Shown: positions 16,392-25,430 of the stretch, piece by piece
Layout of the letters: every line of letters begins with the position of its first letter
Position numbering within the stretch: position 1 is the stretch's first letter
NCBI RefSeq assembly: GCF_001636315.1
Contig: NZ_KV440949.1
Coordinates: forward strand, 2,471,203 to 2,535,202
Origin: Neobacillus mesonae
GTDB lineage: Bacteria > Bacillota > Bacilli > Bacillales > Cytobacillaceae
Reading direction: 5' to 3'
DNA: 64,000 nucleotides
Notes under the pieces: generated by a model
Seen by the model: the letters and a program-made list of their open reading frames with translations, nothing else
Told to the model about the DNA's origin: nothing
Database searches by the model: none
Made by a program: the position numbers and the translations under genes

Positions 16392-17642
16392 TTATACTAG
16401 CTCCTTTTGCTTCGTTTCTTTTCCCAAAATAAAGACTGCCAATGCCCCAATTAAGATAGATATGCAGAAAATGGTGAAAATCATCGAAACGGAAATCTTT
16501 TGAGCCACCAGATAGCCTACCAATAACGGTCCAAGCACACCGCCAATCCGTCCGACAGCGGCCGCCATGCCCGAACCGGTGCCGCGGATGAGGGTCGGAT
16601 ATTGCTCTGGTGTATAAGCATAAAGACCTCCCCAGGCGCCAAGGTTAAAAAATGATAACAGTATTCCGGATGTCATTAGCAGGGCTGTGGAATCGGCCGT
16701 TCCAAAGAAATAGGCACTGACAGCTGTTCCAATCAGATACACCACTAACACAAATTTACGGCCAAACTTCTCAATACACCATGCCGCGGTAAAATAGCCC
16801 GGCAGCTGTGCCAGTGTCATAATTAACACATATTCAAAGCTTTTGATCAAACTAAAGCCCTTCATTACCATCACACTTGGGAGCCAGAGGAACATCCCGT
16901 AATAGGAGAAAACGACACAAAACCACACAATCCACAGCATCACTGTTTGCCGTGCATAGTCCTTTGCCCATATCTTCGCAAGATTCTCAGCCACGGAAAC
17001 CTTCTCTTTTTTCTGGACCGCTGTAAACTGTGGTGAATCCGGCAGTCCAATCCGTAAATATAATACATAAAATGCAGGCAGGGCACTGATAATCAAAGCT
17101 GTCTGCCAGCCATATGCAGGGATGACAAAATAAGATATTAAAGCAGCAATCAGCCAGCCGACGGCCCAAAAGCTTTCAAGAAGGACAACCGTACTGCCGC
17201 GCTTTTCAACCGGAACACTTTCTGAGACAAGCGTGGAAGCAACCGGAAGCTCACCTCCCAAACCTGCGCCGATAATAAATCTTAAGATTAAAAAGATAGC
17301 TAAACTGCTTGTAAACGCTGAGGCGCCGCTTGCAAGTGAAAAGAGTAACAAAGTAATCATAAAAACATTCTTCCGGCCAATTTTATCGGCCATTAACCCA
17401 AAGACAAGCGCACCAACAGCCATACCGATGGAATTGACACTGCCAATCCAGCCCATTTGTCCAGGAGTTAAATTCCATTCTGCGTGCAATGCCGCAATGA
17501 TAAAGCTTAAGATCCCAACGTCCATAGCATCGAACATCCAAGCCGTTCCCGCAATCCCAAGCAGTTTTCGACTCGAGACTTCTTTCTTTTTACCGGCCGC
17601 CCCGTATAAACGTCCGCCGGTAATCCCCTTTGTATTGTCCAC
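16392..17642 (-). CDS. niaP: NiaP-like MFS transporter (niacin uptake, YceI ortholog)
   Basis: The 416-residue, 12-helix major facilitator closely follows, from memory, B. subtilis YceI/NiaP: WMFDAMDVGILSFIIAALH, WIGSVNSIGMAVGALVFGL, GGELPVASTLVSE, WFCVVFSYYGMFLWLPSVM and YAYTPEQYPTLIRGTGSG. MADKIGRKNVF is the MFS motif A loop. NiaP imports nicotinate/nicotinamide for NAD synthesis. GTG start at 17642 with AGGGGGT ahead; the first 25 residues are an extra hydrophilic extension. Single-gene unit. No NiaR site was identified. Confidence 0.85.
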   Translation of the reverse strand: MDNTKGITGGRLYGAAGKKKEVSSRKLLGIAGTAWMFDAMDVGILSFIIAALHAEWNLTPGQMGWIGSVNSIGMAVGALVFGLMADKIGRKNVFMITLLLFSLASGASAFTSSLAIFLILRFIIGAGLGGELPVASTLVSESVPVEKRGSTVVLLESFWAVGWLIAALISYFVIPAYGWQTALIISALPAFYVLYLRIGLPDSPQFTAVQKKEKVSVAENLAKIWAKDYARQTVMLWIVWFCVVFSYYGMFLWLPSVMVMKGFSLIKSFEYVLIMTLAQLPGYFTAAWCIEKFGRKFVLVVYLIGTAVSAYFFGTADSTALLMTSGILLSFFNLGAWGGLYAYTPEQYPTLIRGTGSGMAAAVGRIGGVLGPLLVGYLVAQKISVSMIFTIFCISILIGALAVFILGKETKQKELV

Positions 17643-17784
17643 TTGCTTAAACCCCCTATGTTGAACAAGTTAGTACCATTATTCCCTTTTCTTGTTGGAA
17701 AAATAGTAAATCTTATTTATACCAGTATTTTAACACGTGTCTTTACACTAGTCATTAACAAAAAAAGGAGAGAAACACTCTCTC

Positions 17785-19641
17785 CTAATCTAACGCGCCT
17801 TCTACATTTTTAAATTGGTTAAAAAACATCTGATAGTATTTTCCTTGCTGCTTCATTAAATCATCATGGGTGCCTTTTTCGATGATTTGGCCTCGATCAA
17901 TCACCATAATCATGTCAGCGTCTCGAATCGTGTTAAGGCGGTGGGCAATGATGAAGCTGGTCCGGTTTTCCATTAATGAGAGCAGGGCCTTCTGAATATG
18001 AAGCTCTGTCCGGGTATCGATGCTGCTGGTTGCCTCATCCAAAATCAACAGCGCCGGTTTCGCCAGCATCACCCTGGCGATGGCCAACAGCTGACGCTCG
18101 CCCTGACTAAGGTTTCCGCCATTTTCCGCCAATTTTGTGTCATACTGCTGCGGGAGGCGGTTGATAAATCCGGCAGCACCGGCCATTTTCGCCGCACGTT
18201 CCACCTCTTCATCTGTTGCGTCCGGCTTTCCGTATTTGATGTTTTCCTTAATACTTCCGGAAAATAAATAGGTGTCCTGGAGCACGAAACCAAAACAGCG
18301 CCTTAATGAATCCCTCGTATAATCACGAATATCGCGCCCGTCAAGCAGGATTCTCCCGCTCGTTACATCATAAAATCTCGTCAACAAATTCACGACCGTC
18401 GTTTTTCCCGCACCGGTCGGGCCGACAAGAGCAATGCTGGTGCCGACATTTGCTTCAAAGCTGACATTTTTCAAAATCGGCACATCCGGACGATAGCCGA
18501 AGCTGACATTTTCAAACACCACATGGCCGCGCGGCTGCTCTAACGTTACGGCGTCCTTTTTGTCTTCCGTCTCCTCCTGCTCATCCATCATTTCAAACAC
18601 CCGCTCCGCACCGGCAACACCGGACTGAAGGATGTTAAAAATATTGGCCAAATCATTGAGGGGACGGACAAATTGCCGTGAATAGGTGATAAAGCTGGCA
18701 ATCGCACCAACTGTGATATGACCTTTTACAGCTAGAATACCGCCGACAATGGCCACAATCGTTAAGCCGAGGTTATTGATAACGTTCATAATCGGCATCA
18801 AAAATCCGGACCAAATCTGCGCCTTAAGGCCGACCTCGCGCAGTCTTGTATTAACTTGTTCAAATTCCTCGATCACTTTATCCTCATGGTTAAAAGCCTT
18901 GACCACTTCAATCCCGGAAATCGTCTCTTCAATATGACCATTTAATTTTCCCAGTTCCATTTGCTGACCCTTAAACAGCACTCTCGTCCGTTTTGCAATC
19001 GTCCGCGTCAGCAAAAACACAAGGGGAATCGTCACCATGCTGGCTGCTGTTAAAATTGAACTTAAAACAAGCATCATGATGAATGACCCGGTAAGAATAA
19101 CAACTCCGGACATCAGCTGGGTTGTTGACTGAGAAATCGTATTGCTGATATTGTCGACGTCATTAGACAGTCTGCTCATCAGTTCCCCGTGCGTCCGTGA
19201 ATCGAAAAAAGCAACAGGAATCTTTTGCAGCTTTTTAAACAAAGCGTCCCTTAAATTCCTTACAATCCTGCCGGCTACACCCGCCATCAGCCAGCCCTGC
19301 AGCCATGTCAGCACCGCATCGGCAATATAGGCAGCTGTCAAAATGATAATCATCACTTCTAAAAAGCCAAAATTGACCTTGCCATGATTCAAGCTCATCG
19401 CATCAATCGCCTTCCCGATGAGGAAGGGATTTAACAGCATTAACACCGAATCTACCAATATAAAAATAAAAATAAGTGTAAGCATGTTTCTTTCTTTGCC
19501 GATATAATCCCATAACCGCTTAAGGGTGCCTGTGAAATTTTTCGGCTTCACAACCGGTCCGCCGCGATGATGGGCTCCGCCTGGTCTTAACGGCGGCGGG
19601 GTTACCGGGGTATGACGCTGCTGTTCAACTTGCTTAGCCAT
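17785..19641 (-). CDS. ABC exporter half-transporter, canonical-site subunit (YfiC-like)
   Basis: The 618-residue protein has a Pro/His/Gly-rich N-terminal tail of about 45 residues, a six-helix exporter domain (to about 350) and an ATPase domain with Walker A VGPTGAGKTTVVN, Walker B LLILDEATSSID with the catalytic Glu, and H-loop IIAHRL. Its signature reads LSQGERQ instead of LSGGQ. Paired with the next gene, whose Walker B Glu is replaced, this gives the one-good-site arrangement of heterodimeric multidrug exporters (as in BmrCD or YfiBC). AAGGAGGTG precedes the ATG; it overlaps its partner by 8 nt. Confidence 0.85.
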   Translation of the reverse strand: MAKQVEQQRHTPVTPPPLRPGGAHHRGGPVVKPKNFTGTLKRLWDYIGKERNMLTLIFIFILVDSVLMLLNPFLIGKAIDAMSLNHGKVNFGFLEVMIIILTAAYIADAVLTWLQGWLMAGVAGRIVRNLRDALFKKLQKIPVAFFDSRTHGELMSRLSNDVDNISNTISQSTTQLMSGVVILTGSFIMMLVLSSILTAASMVTIPLVFLLTRTIAKRTRVLFKGQQMELGKLNGHIEETISGIEVVKAFNHEDKVIEEFEQVNTRLREVGLKAQIWSGFLMPIMNVINNLGLTIVAIVGGILAVKGHITVGAIASFITYSRQFVRPLNDLANIFNILQSGVAGAERVFEMMDEQEETEDKKDAVTLEQPRGHVVFENVSFGYRPDVPILKNVSFEANVGTSIALVGPTGAGKTTVVNLLTRFYDVTSGRILLDGRDIRDYTRDSLRRCFGFVLQDTYLFSGSIKENIKYGKPDATDEEVERAAKMAGAAGFINRLPQQYDTKLAENGGNLSQGERQLLAIARVMLAKPALLILDEATSSIDTRTELHIQKALLSLMENRTSFIIAHRLNTIRDADMIMVIDRGQIIEKGTHDDLMKQQGKYYQMFFNQFKNVEGALD

Positions 19642-21370
19642 TGTCAGACACCTCCTTGCCGATTTGTGAACGGTAAATCTCTTGATATATCAGACATTCC
19701 TTAATTAACTCCTGATGGGTCCCGACTCCGGCAATCATTCCGTGATCAAGGACGATAATTTTATCCGCATCAATAATGGACGTAATCCGCTGAGCAATTA
19801 AGATGCAGGTCAGCCCTTGGGCATATTTTTTCAAGCCTTCCTTTATTTTCGCCTCAGTCGTCACATCGACGGCACTCGTGCTGTCATCAAGGATGAGGAT
19901 TTCTGGCTTTTTCACCAATGCCCTGGCAATCGAAATCCGCTGCTTCTGCCCGCCGGAAAAATTAACCCCGCCTTGGCCGATCGCTGTCTCGTAGCCTTCA
20001 GGGGCGGCAGCAATAAAATCATGCGCCCCGGCAATCCTGGCTGCTTCTTCGATGTCAGCCTGTTTCGCATCCTCTTTACCCCAGCGGATATTTTCCGCCA
20101 CGCTGCCGGTAAATAAGATATTCTTTTGCGGCACAAAGGCGATTTTTTCTCGGAGTGCTTTCGGGTTGATCGCTGTTACGTCTTCACCCCCGACCTTCAC
20201 CGTACCTTGGGCGGCATCATAGAAACGGGGTATGAGTCCGACGAGTGTACTTTTTCCTGAGCCAGTCGAGCCGATGATCCCGACTGTTTCTCCCGGAAGA
20301 ATCGTTAGGTTAATCTGTTTTAATACCGGCTCACTGCCGCTGTCCTCATAGGAGAAGGAGACATTTTCAAAATCAATTCTCCCTTTTTGGCTGCTTTGCG
20401 GAAGTGTTTCCTGCGTCCAGGTTTGCTTACTATCCTGGGAAAAGACTTCGCCAATCCTTCCTGCCGAAGCCCTCGCTCGGACAAACATATTAAACACCAT
20501 TGTGATCATCATCAGCGAAAACAAAATTTGTGTCATGTAGTTAATAAAGGCAATGATATGTCCGACCTGAATATCGCCCGATTCAACACCCAATCCGCCA
20601 AGCCAAATCACAACGACAATCCCTATATTGACCGTCAGCATAATCGCCGGGCTGAATACGGACATTAAGCGGCTGGCGGCGATGGTGCGGTCCTTAAACT
20701 GGTCATTCACCTTGGTAAATTTGTTAATCTCGACATCAAATCGGTTAAAGGCCTTGACGACTCTTACCCCGGACAGAAATTCCCGTATTACGCTGTTAAC
20801 GCCGTCCAATGCCTTCTGGACTTTGGCAAACAGCGGGAAACCAAGCCTTAGGTTGATGATAATCAGAATGGCTACAAACGGTACCACCACAGCAAGAACA
20901 ACGGCAAGGTGGAGATTCAGCCTCGTCGCCATTATCAGCCCGCCAATGGCCAGCAACGGCGCTTTCACGAAGATACGCATTAGCCCGTTGACAAAGACCT
21001 GCACCTGGGTAACATCATTTGTCAGCCTTGTGATCAGCGACGCGCGATCAAATTGATCCAGATTTTTAAAGGCCAAGGTTTGAATTTTTTTAAACAAATC
21101 AGACCTCAGCTCTGTCCCGAAGTTTTGCGAGACAATGCTGGCTAAGATGCTTCTGGTCGAAGCGGCGACCGCACCACACGCGGTCACGAGCAGCATCACT
21201 CCACCCATCTTTAAGACATAATGGATGTCTTTATGGACCACTCCATTGTCAATAATTTTGGCTATAATCGTCGGCTGCAATAGGTCGCAGATCGCTTCAA
21301 AGGTAAGAAACACCACTGCCACACTGAAGGACAGCCAATATTTTTTAGTATATTTCGATAAAAACTTCAT
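19634..21370 (-). CDS. ABC exporter half-transporter, degenerate-site subunit (YfiB-like)
   Basis: About 578 residues from the ATG at 21370 (GGGGAG upstream); a longer frame to 21430 lacks a ribosome site. It begins MKFLSKYTKKYWLSFSVAVV and has six hydrophobic segments and an ATPase domain: Walker A IGSTGSGKST, signature NFSGGQKQRISI. Walker B is ILILDDSTSAVD, so the catalytic Glu is Asp, and the H-loop His is Gln (LIAQRI). Both changes mark the degenerate partner of a heterodimer. It is translated first, and its stop overlaps the start of the 17785-19641 gene. Likely substrates are drugs or lipids; not known. Confidence 0.85.
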   Translation of the reverse strand: MKFLSKYTKKYWLSFSVAVVFLTFEAICDLLQPTIIAKIIDNGVVHKDIHYVLKMGGVMLLVTACGAVAASTRSILASIVSQNFGTELRSDLFKKIQTLAFKNLDQFDRASLITRLTNDVTQVQVFVNGLMRIFVKAPLLAIGGLIMATRLNLHLAVVLAVVVPFVAILIIINLRLGFPLFAKVQKALDGVNSVIREFLSGVRVVKAFNRFDVEINKFTKVNDQFKDRTIAASRLMSVFSPAIMLTVNIGIVVVIWLGGLGVESGDIQVGHIIAFINYMTQILFSLMMITMVFNMFVRARASAGRIGEVFSQDSKQTWTQETLPQSSQKGRIDFENVSFSYEDSGSEPVLKQINLTILPGETVGIIGSTGSGKSTLVGLIPRFYDAAQGTVKVGGEDVTAINPKALREKIAFVPQKNILFTGSVAENIRWGKEDAKQADIEEAARIAGAHDFIAAAPEGYETAIGQGGVNFSGGQKQRISIARALVKKPEILILDDSTSAVDVTTEAKIKEGLKKYAQGLTCILIAQRITSIIDADKIIVLDHGMIAGVGTHQELIKECLIYQEIYRSQIGKEVSDNG

Positions 21371-21467
21371 AGGTTCCGCTCCCCGGCATTGATAAACCCT
21401 ATTATAATTTTGTTTGCTAAAAATAGACAAATGATTGAGCTTTTGAGGGTGTGGGTGGAGGGGGTTA

Positions 21468-21571
21468 CTTGGTATAGAGGTCTGTTACTTGCGTATGGGG
21501 TTACTTTACTTGCGCAGAAAACAGCATTTCTTGCGCTTATGTCTATTTTACTTGCGCTACCCGCATTCAGC
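21468..21571. repeat. CTTGCG motif array, 21-bp period
   Basis: CTTGCG(C/T) starts at 21488, 21509, 21530 and 21551, exactly 21 bp apart, preceded by CTTGGT at 21468. The bases between are not conserved. It fills the gap between the exporter start and the ASCH gene terminator; the 83-residue plus-strand frame over it is a by-product. Confidence 0.75.
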
Positions 21572-21588
21572 GACTCTAACATCGCTAA

Positions 21589-21618
21589 TAAAAAAACAGT
21601 CCACAGCAAACTGTGGAC
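21589..21618 (-). terminator. Intrinsic terminator of the ASCH gene
   Basis: GTCCACAG, CAAA loop, CTGTGGAC (21599-21618). On the minus strand the stem is followed by TGTTTTTTTATT. Confidence 0.85.
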
Positions 21619-21632
21619 CGCACTATACACAC

Positions 21633-21977
21633 TTATTTAACCTCGCTAAACTCATGTACCCAAACTCTCATTTGCGGCAGCCATGGCATACCTGGGTGAA
21701 TTGAAAGAATGGATTGCTTATATTCTTCCACTGTTGCAAAGCCTTCACGGCGTGCATCTTCATCAGTTAACTCACCTAAGCTTTGTGAATATACTTTATC
21801 AACGACAAACTTGCGTCCTTCTAAAGTCATGATTTCACCTGGGTCAGCGTAGCGGCCATTGCGGCGAGTCGCTGTTTTTTCCCCGGCAAGAACCTTCTTA
21901 ACGTCCTCTTCCAAGGTTACCATACGTTCAATCGTACATGTTTTTGGCGGCAGTGTATTGTTGTCATGTTGTGTCAA
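21633..21977 (-). CDS. ASCH-domain protein
   Basis: The 114-residue product begins at a TTG with AAAGGAGG 8 nt ahead. It has the small beta-barrel ASCH fold: LAGEKTATRRNGRYADPGEIMTLEGRKFVVDKVY is the usual early part, where the Lys-Thr-x-T-x-R of the family lines the cleft, followed by GELTDEDARREGF and HPGMPWLPQMRVWVHEF. ASCH proteins are thought to bind RNA or modified nucleosides; E. coli YqfB is an N4-acetylcytidine amidohydrolase. Exact activity unknown here. Monocistronic. Confidence 0.75.
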   Translation of the reverse strand: MTQHDNNTLPPKTCTIERMVTLEEDVKKVLAGEKTATRRNGRYADPGEIMTLEGRKFVVDKVYSQSLGELTDEDARREGFATVEEYKQSILSIHPGMPWLPQMRVWVHEFSEVK

Positions 21978-22169
21978 TTTAAATTCCTCCTTTTACCAAT
22001 TCACTTTTCTATTTTAACACTATTGATATTGTAATAAAAGTTTCCCCTAAATAGCAAAAACGAAGTCCTAACCACAATTCCTAATATTCAGATTATAATA
22101 TCCCGCCCCTCTCATATACTTGATACTATACAGGCATTACCTGTAAAAAAGAGAATTGGGGGAGATACG

Positions 22170-23903
22170 ATGTCTGCAATCTGGTTAGCGGTAATCGGAA
22201 CGGTCGTGTTCATTCTCGGTTATCGCTACTACTCAAAATTTGTGGCAGAAAAGATTTATCGTCTTGATCCTAATTTTGTAACTCCTGCACATGAATTTAG
22301 GGATGATGTAGACTTTGTTCCTACAAAGAAAATTGTCTTATGGGGGCACCACTTTACATCGGTTGCCGGCGCGGCGCCCATTGTTGGACCTGCGATTGCC
22401 GTGTATTGGGGCTGGCTGCCTGCGTTACTATGGGTCGTGCTCGGTACAGTCTTCGCTGCCGGGGTCCATGACTTCGGAACGCTCGTTTTATCCGTCCGCA
22501 ATAAAGGACAATCCGTCGGAACCCTTGCCAACAAGCTGATTGGCAAAAAAGCAAAACTACTATTCTTATTTATTATTTTAATCCTTGTGTTAATGGTCAA
22601 CGCCGTCTTTGCCTGGGTCATTTCCAATCTCTTTGTCAAATTCCCGGCAAGTGTTTTCCCAGTCTTCATTCAAATCCCATTAGCCGTCTGGATTGGCTAT
22701 ACCGTTTATAAAAAGCAAAAGAAAATGCTTGTTCCTTCACTAATTGCCCTGGCAATAATGTACGGAGCAGCAGTTTTATCCAGCAGAATCCCGGCGCTGC
22801 AGATTGATTTGGTAAGATATTTCGGTGGTCCGGAAGCGACAACATTATTCGGACTAAGCGGCGTATCGATGGCCTTCTTTGTCTGGATTATTGTCTTAAT
22901 GGTCTATTGTTATTTCGCCTCGACGCTGCCGGTTTGGAAGCTGCTGCAGCCGCGTGATTTTATTAACTCCCATCAACTTGTTGTTGGGCTTTTAATCATG
23001 TATTTAGGGCTTTTCTTTTTAAATCCAAAAATCACGGCACCCATGACAAATGCCGCCGCAACGGATAAATCTTGGTTCCCGCTCTTATTTATCACTATTG
23101 CCTGCGGTGCGATATCCGGCTTCCACGGCCTTGTGTCATCCGGTACGTCTTCTAAACAATTAAACAAGGAAACTGATGCCCGCTTTGTCGGCTATCTTGG
23201 TGCCATCGGTGAAGGGTTCCTCGCCCTGATATCCATTATTGCCTGTGTCAGTCTGTTCGCCAATGCCGGGGAATTTAAAGCGGCTTACTCTAGCTTCAGC
23301 GCTGCGAACGGCGGCGGGTTAGGCAACTTTATTCAGGGCGGTGCCAATCTTGCAGGCGGGGTGGGAATTCCGGCTGATATTGCGATGACCATCATCTCCA
23401 TTATCGTTGTCAGTTTTGCCGCTACAACGTTGGATTCGTCTGTTAGGTTAATGCGCTATATTATTGCGGAATTGGCCGATGAGTATAACTTCAAGCCGTT
23501 AACGAGAACGCATGCGGCCACCATGATTGCAGTTGGTTCAAGTGCTGCACTAGTACTCCTGCCGAAAGGGCCAAATGGCTTTGGTTCCGGCGGTTACTTG
23601 CTCTGGCCGTTATTCGGGACAGCCAATCAGCTGCTTGCCGGCATCAGCTTACTGCTCATTTCCGTCTGGCTGAAGCGGCTCGGGCGTAACTATTTAGTCA
23701 CTTTTATTCCGATGGTCTTCCTGTTATTTATGACGATCTGGGCCATGGTCCAGCAGGTCGTATTTGAATGGTCCGGACTCGGGGCAACCGATGCCAATCT
23801 GCTGTTATTTATCTTTGGCGCGATTATTCTTGTCTTCGCCATCTGGATTACCATCACCGCACTGTTGGAATTATCGAAAAAAAGCAACCCAATGGGGAGA
23901 TAA
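22170..23903 (+). CDS. cstA: Carbon starvation protein CstA-type transporter
   Basis: The 577-residue membrane protein has about 15 hydrophobic segments. VLWGHHFTSVAGAAPIVGPAIAVYWGWLPA and VHDFGTLVLSVRNKG are signature CstA blocks; GFHGLVSSGTSSKQL and FAATTLDSSVRLMRYI follow in the middle. CstA proteins take up peptides or pyruvate on entry into carbon limitation. This is the shorter, Bacillus-type form. GGGGGAGAT precedes the ATG. Single gene; no cre box was found in its 190-nt upstream gap. Confidence 0.9.
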   Translation: MSAIWLAVIGTVVFILGYRYYSKFVAEKIYRLDPNFVTPAHEFRDDVDFVPTKKIVLWGHHFTSVAGAAPIVGPAIAVYWGWLPALLWVVLGTVFAAGVHDFGTLVLSVRNKGQSVGTLANKLIGKKAKLLFLFIILILVLMVNAVFAWVISNLFVKFPASVFPVFIQIPLAVWIGYTVYKKQKKMLVPSLIALAIMYGAAVLSSRIPALQIDLVRYFGGPEATTLFGLSGVSMAFFVWIIVLMVYCYFASTLPVWKLLQPRDFINSHQLVVGLLIMYLGLFFLNPKITAPMTNAAATDKSWFPLLFITIACGAISGFHGLVSSGTSSKQLNKETDARFVGYLGAIGEGFLALISIIACVSLFANAGEFKAAYSSFSAANGGGLGNFIQGGANLAGGVGIPADIAMTIISIIVVSFAATTLDSSVRLMRYIIAELADEYNFKPLTRTHAATMIAVGSSAALVLLPKGPNGFGSGGYLLWPLFGTANQLLAGISLLLISVWLKRLGRNYLVTFIPMVFLLFMTIWAMVQQVVFEWSGLGATDANLLLFIFGAIILVFAIWITITALLELSKKSNPMGR

Positions 23904-23982
23904 ACAATTTGGGGACCTGGCTTTCGCCGGGTTTCCTATTGTTTTTTCTATACTAGTGCATTCAAAAATGGATTCGAGCATT

Positions 23983-24175
23983 TTATCGGCGAATCTTTCG
24001 TATTTATCGGCGAAAAGAGCAAATTTATCAGCGAACAAAAAAAGAACCACCATTTTACTAAGCAATGTCTAGATTTATTAGCGACTTTAATCCGCATATT
24101 AGCGAATTTAGCCCTTTTATTAGCGTTTCTACGCTCCCTATTAGCGATTTTGACCCTTTTATTAGCGAATTACTA
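23983..24175. repeat. TTAT(C/T)(A/G)GCGAA motif array, 21-bp period, 8 copies
   Basis: TTATCGGCG or TTATCAGCG starts at 23983, 24004 and 24025; after a 50-bp gap TATTAGCG follows at 24076, 24097, 24118, 24139 and 24160. Every spacing within both blocks is exactly 21 bp. The intervening 12 nt vary. The frame opening at 24065 reads this as a periodic ISDF/ISEF peptide, which is why its N-terminus should not be trusted. Confidence 0.85.
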
Positions 24176-24199
24176 AAATTTAAAAAGCTGGTGACCGAT

Positions 24200-24454
24200 T
24201 TGAAAAGCTTAAAAAAACTATTACAGCTGTATGAAGACATCATCTCTGTCAATCATCGCACCGAGATTGCCAGGGAACTACGCGAAGAAGATGATTTATT
24301 CCTTTTTCTCTGCCTGTCGGAGACGCTCGGTCTTCCGGACCCCGCCTACTACTATACGCTCGAGCTGTATCCATACATGCTGGAAAAATTTCATGATTGG
24401 CATCTTAGAATGGGAATGGACAAATCACCGCTTACCGGCTTTCGCTGCTGTTAA
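24200..24454 (+). CDS. cory-CC-star-like small protein
   Basis: The conserved part is LLQLYEDIISVNHRTEIARE, then LREEDDLFLFLCLSETLG, YYYTLELYPYMLEKFHDWHLRMGMDKSPL, ending FRCC and stop. This matches my memory of the NCBI family called cory-CC-star protein, about 80-100 residues with an invariant Cys-Cys immediately before the stop. I chose the TTG at 24200 (GGTGA 5 nt ahead; 84 residues) because upstream codons fall in a DNA repeat array; GTG 24191 and ATG 24065 are alternatives. It is 14 nt upstream of an ArsA-like ATPase, so the two likely work together, perhaps handling a metal or metalloid through the Cys pair. No tested function known to me. Confidence 0.6.
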   Translation: MKSLKKLLQLYEDIISVNHRTEIARELREEDDLFLFLCLSETLGLPDPAYYYTLELYPYMLEKFHDWHLRMGMDKSPLTGFRCC

Positions 24455-24468
24455 AGGAGGAATATAAC

Positions 24469-25410
24469 ATGAAAAAAATCTGGTTTGTCGGCGGAAAAGG
24501 GGGAGTGGGCAAATCAACCAGTGCCGCCGCCCTCGCCCTTCTCTTATCGGAGCAGCAACAGAAAACACTTCTCGTCTCAACCGACCCGGCACACAACGTC
24601 GGCGATATTTTTCACAAGCCGTTGAAAAACAAACCGCTAGAAGTGTCGCCTAACCTAGATGCAGTCGAAATTGACCCGGCCGCCGAATGCCGAAATTATA
24701 TCAAAACGGTAAAAGAAAATATTCGTGGGGTTGTCAGCGCCCAGATGCAAGCGGAGGTGAACCGGCAAATCGACTCAGCCAGCTCGTCTCCCGGGGCGGA
24801 GGAGGCGGCCTTATTTGATCGCATCGTTTCGATTATTTTGGATGAAGGCGGGCAGTACGATGCGATTGTATTTGATACCGCACCAACCGGGCACACCATC
24901 CGGCTGTTGACACTGCCAGAAATCATGGGTGTGTGGATTGACGGGATGCTACAACGACGGAAGAAAACAACCGACCATTACACCCAGCTGTTAAACGACG
25001 GTGAGCCCATCGATGACCCGATTTATAAAGTGCTGCAACGGAGAAAGCAGCGCTTTGCAGCCGTACGCCAAATTCTGTTGGACAATCAGTCAACGTGCTT
25101 TATTTTTGTCCTGAACGCCGAACGTCTGCCGATTCTTGAAACCTCTAAGGCTATTAAACTATTAAAGCAACATGGATTAGAAGTAAACACGCTGTTTATC
25201 AATAAAGTGCTTGGTGAAGCGGCCGCAGGGGAGTTTTGGCAAAAGCGTCGAAAAACCGAAGAAGAATATCTCGACTGGATCAACCGAGAATTTCCAGCAC
25301 AGCAAAAATGCCAGATTCCGTTGTTTGAAACCGACATTAACTCAATAACATTATTATCCAGTTTCGCATCCTGCCTACAAGAAAATTTAAAGGGGGTCCT
25401 CACAAAATGA
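24469..25410 (+). CDS. ArsA/GET3-like P-loop ATPase
   Basis: The 313-residue protein begins MKKIWFVGGKGGVGKSTSAA, a deviant Walker A with the signature Lys (KGGVGKST) of the SIMIBI class. VSTDPAHNVGDIF (switch I) and VFDTAPTGHTIRLLTLPE (switch II) are the ArsA/Get3 motifs. It has one ATPase domain, not the fused pair of arsenite pump ArsA, and there is no arsB or arsR nearby. Its only partner is the cory-CC-star-like gene 14 nt upstream. AAAGGAGG precedes the ATG. It is probably a homodimeric ATPase that moves or inserts a cargo; the cargo is unknown. Confidence 0.85.
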   Translation: MKKIWFVGGKGGVGKSTSAAALALLLSEQQQKTLLVSTDPAHNVGDIFHKPLKNKPLEVSPNLDAVEIDPAAECRNYIKTVKENIRGVVSAQMQAEVNRQIDSASSSPGAEEAALFDRIVSIILDEGGQYDAIVFDTAPTGHTIRLLTLPEIMGVWIDGMLQRRKKTTDHYTQLLNDGEPIDDPIYKVLQRRKQRFAAVRQILLDNQSTCFIFVLNAERLPILETSKAIKLLKQHGLEVNTLFINKVLGEAAAGEFWQKRRKTEEEYLDWINREFPAQQKCQIPLFETDINSITLLSSFASCLQENLKGVLTK

Positions 25411-25427
25411 GAAGCCCCCCTTTTTTT
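25389..25427 (+). terminator. Intrinsic terminator after the ArsA-like gene
   Basis: AAAGGGGG pairs with CCCCCTTT, with TCCTCA/TGAGAAG extending the stem, then a T7 run. The left arm lies inside the last codons of the ATPase gene. Confidence 0.75.
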
Positions 25428-25430
25428 CAT

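Noticed and set aside
24065..24199. Long N-terminus of the cory-CC-star-like protein
   Set aside because: It is encoded by the 21-bp DNA array and has no Shine-Dalgarno at ATG 24065.
24469..25410. Arsenite efflux ATPase
   Set aside because: Single ATPase domain, no arsB, arsD or arsR nearby; partner is a CC-ending small protein.
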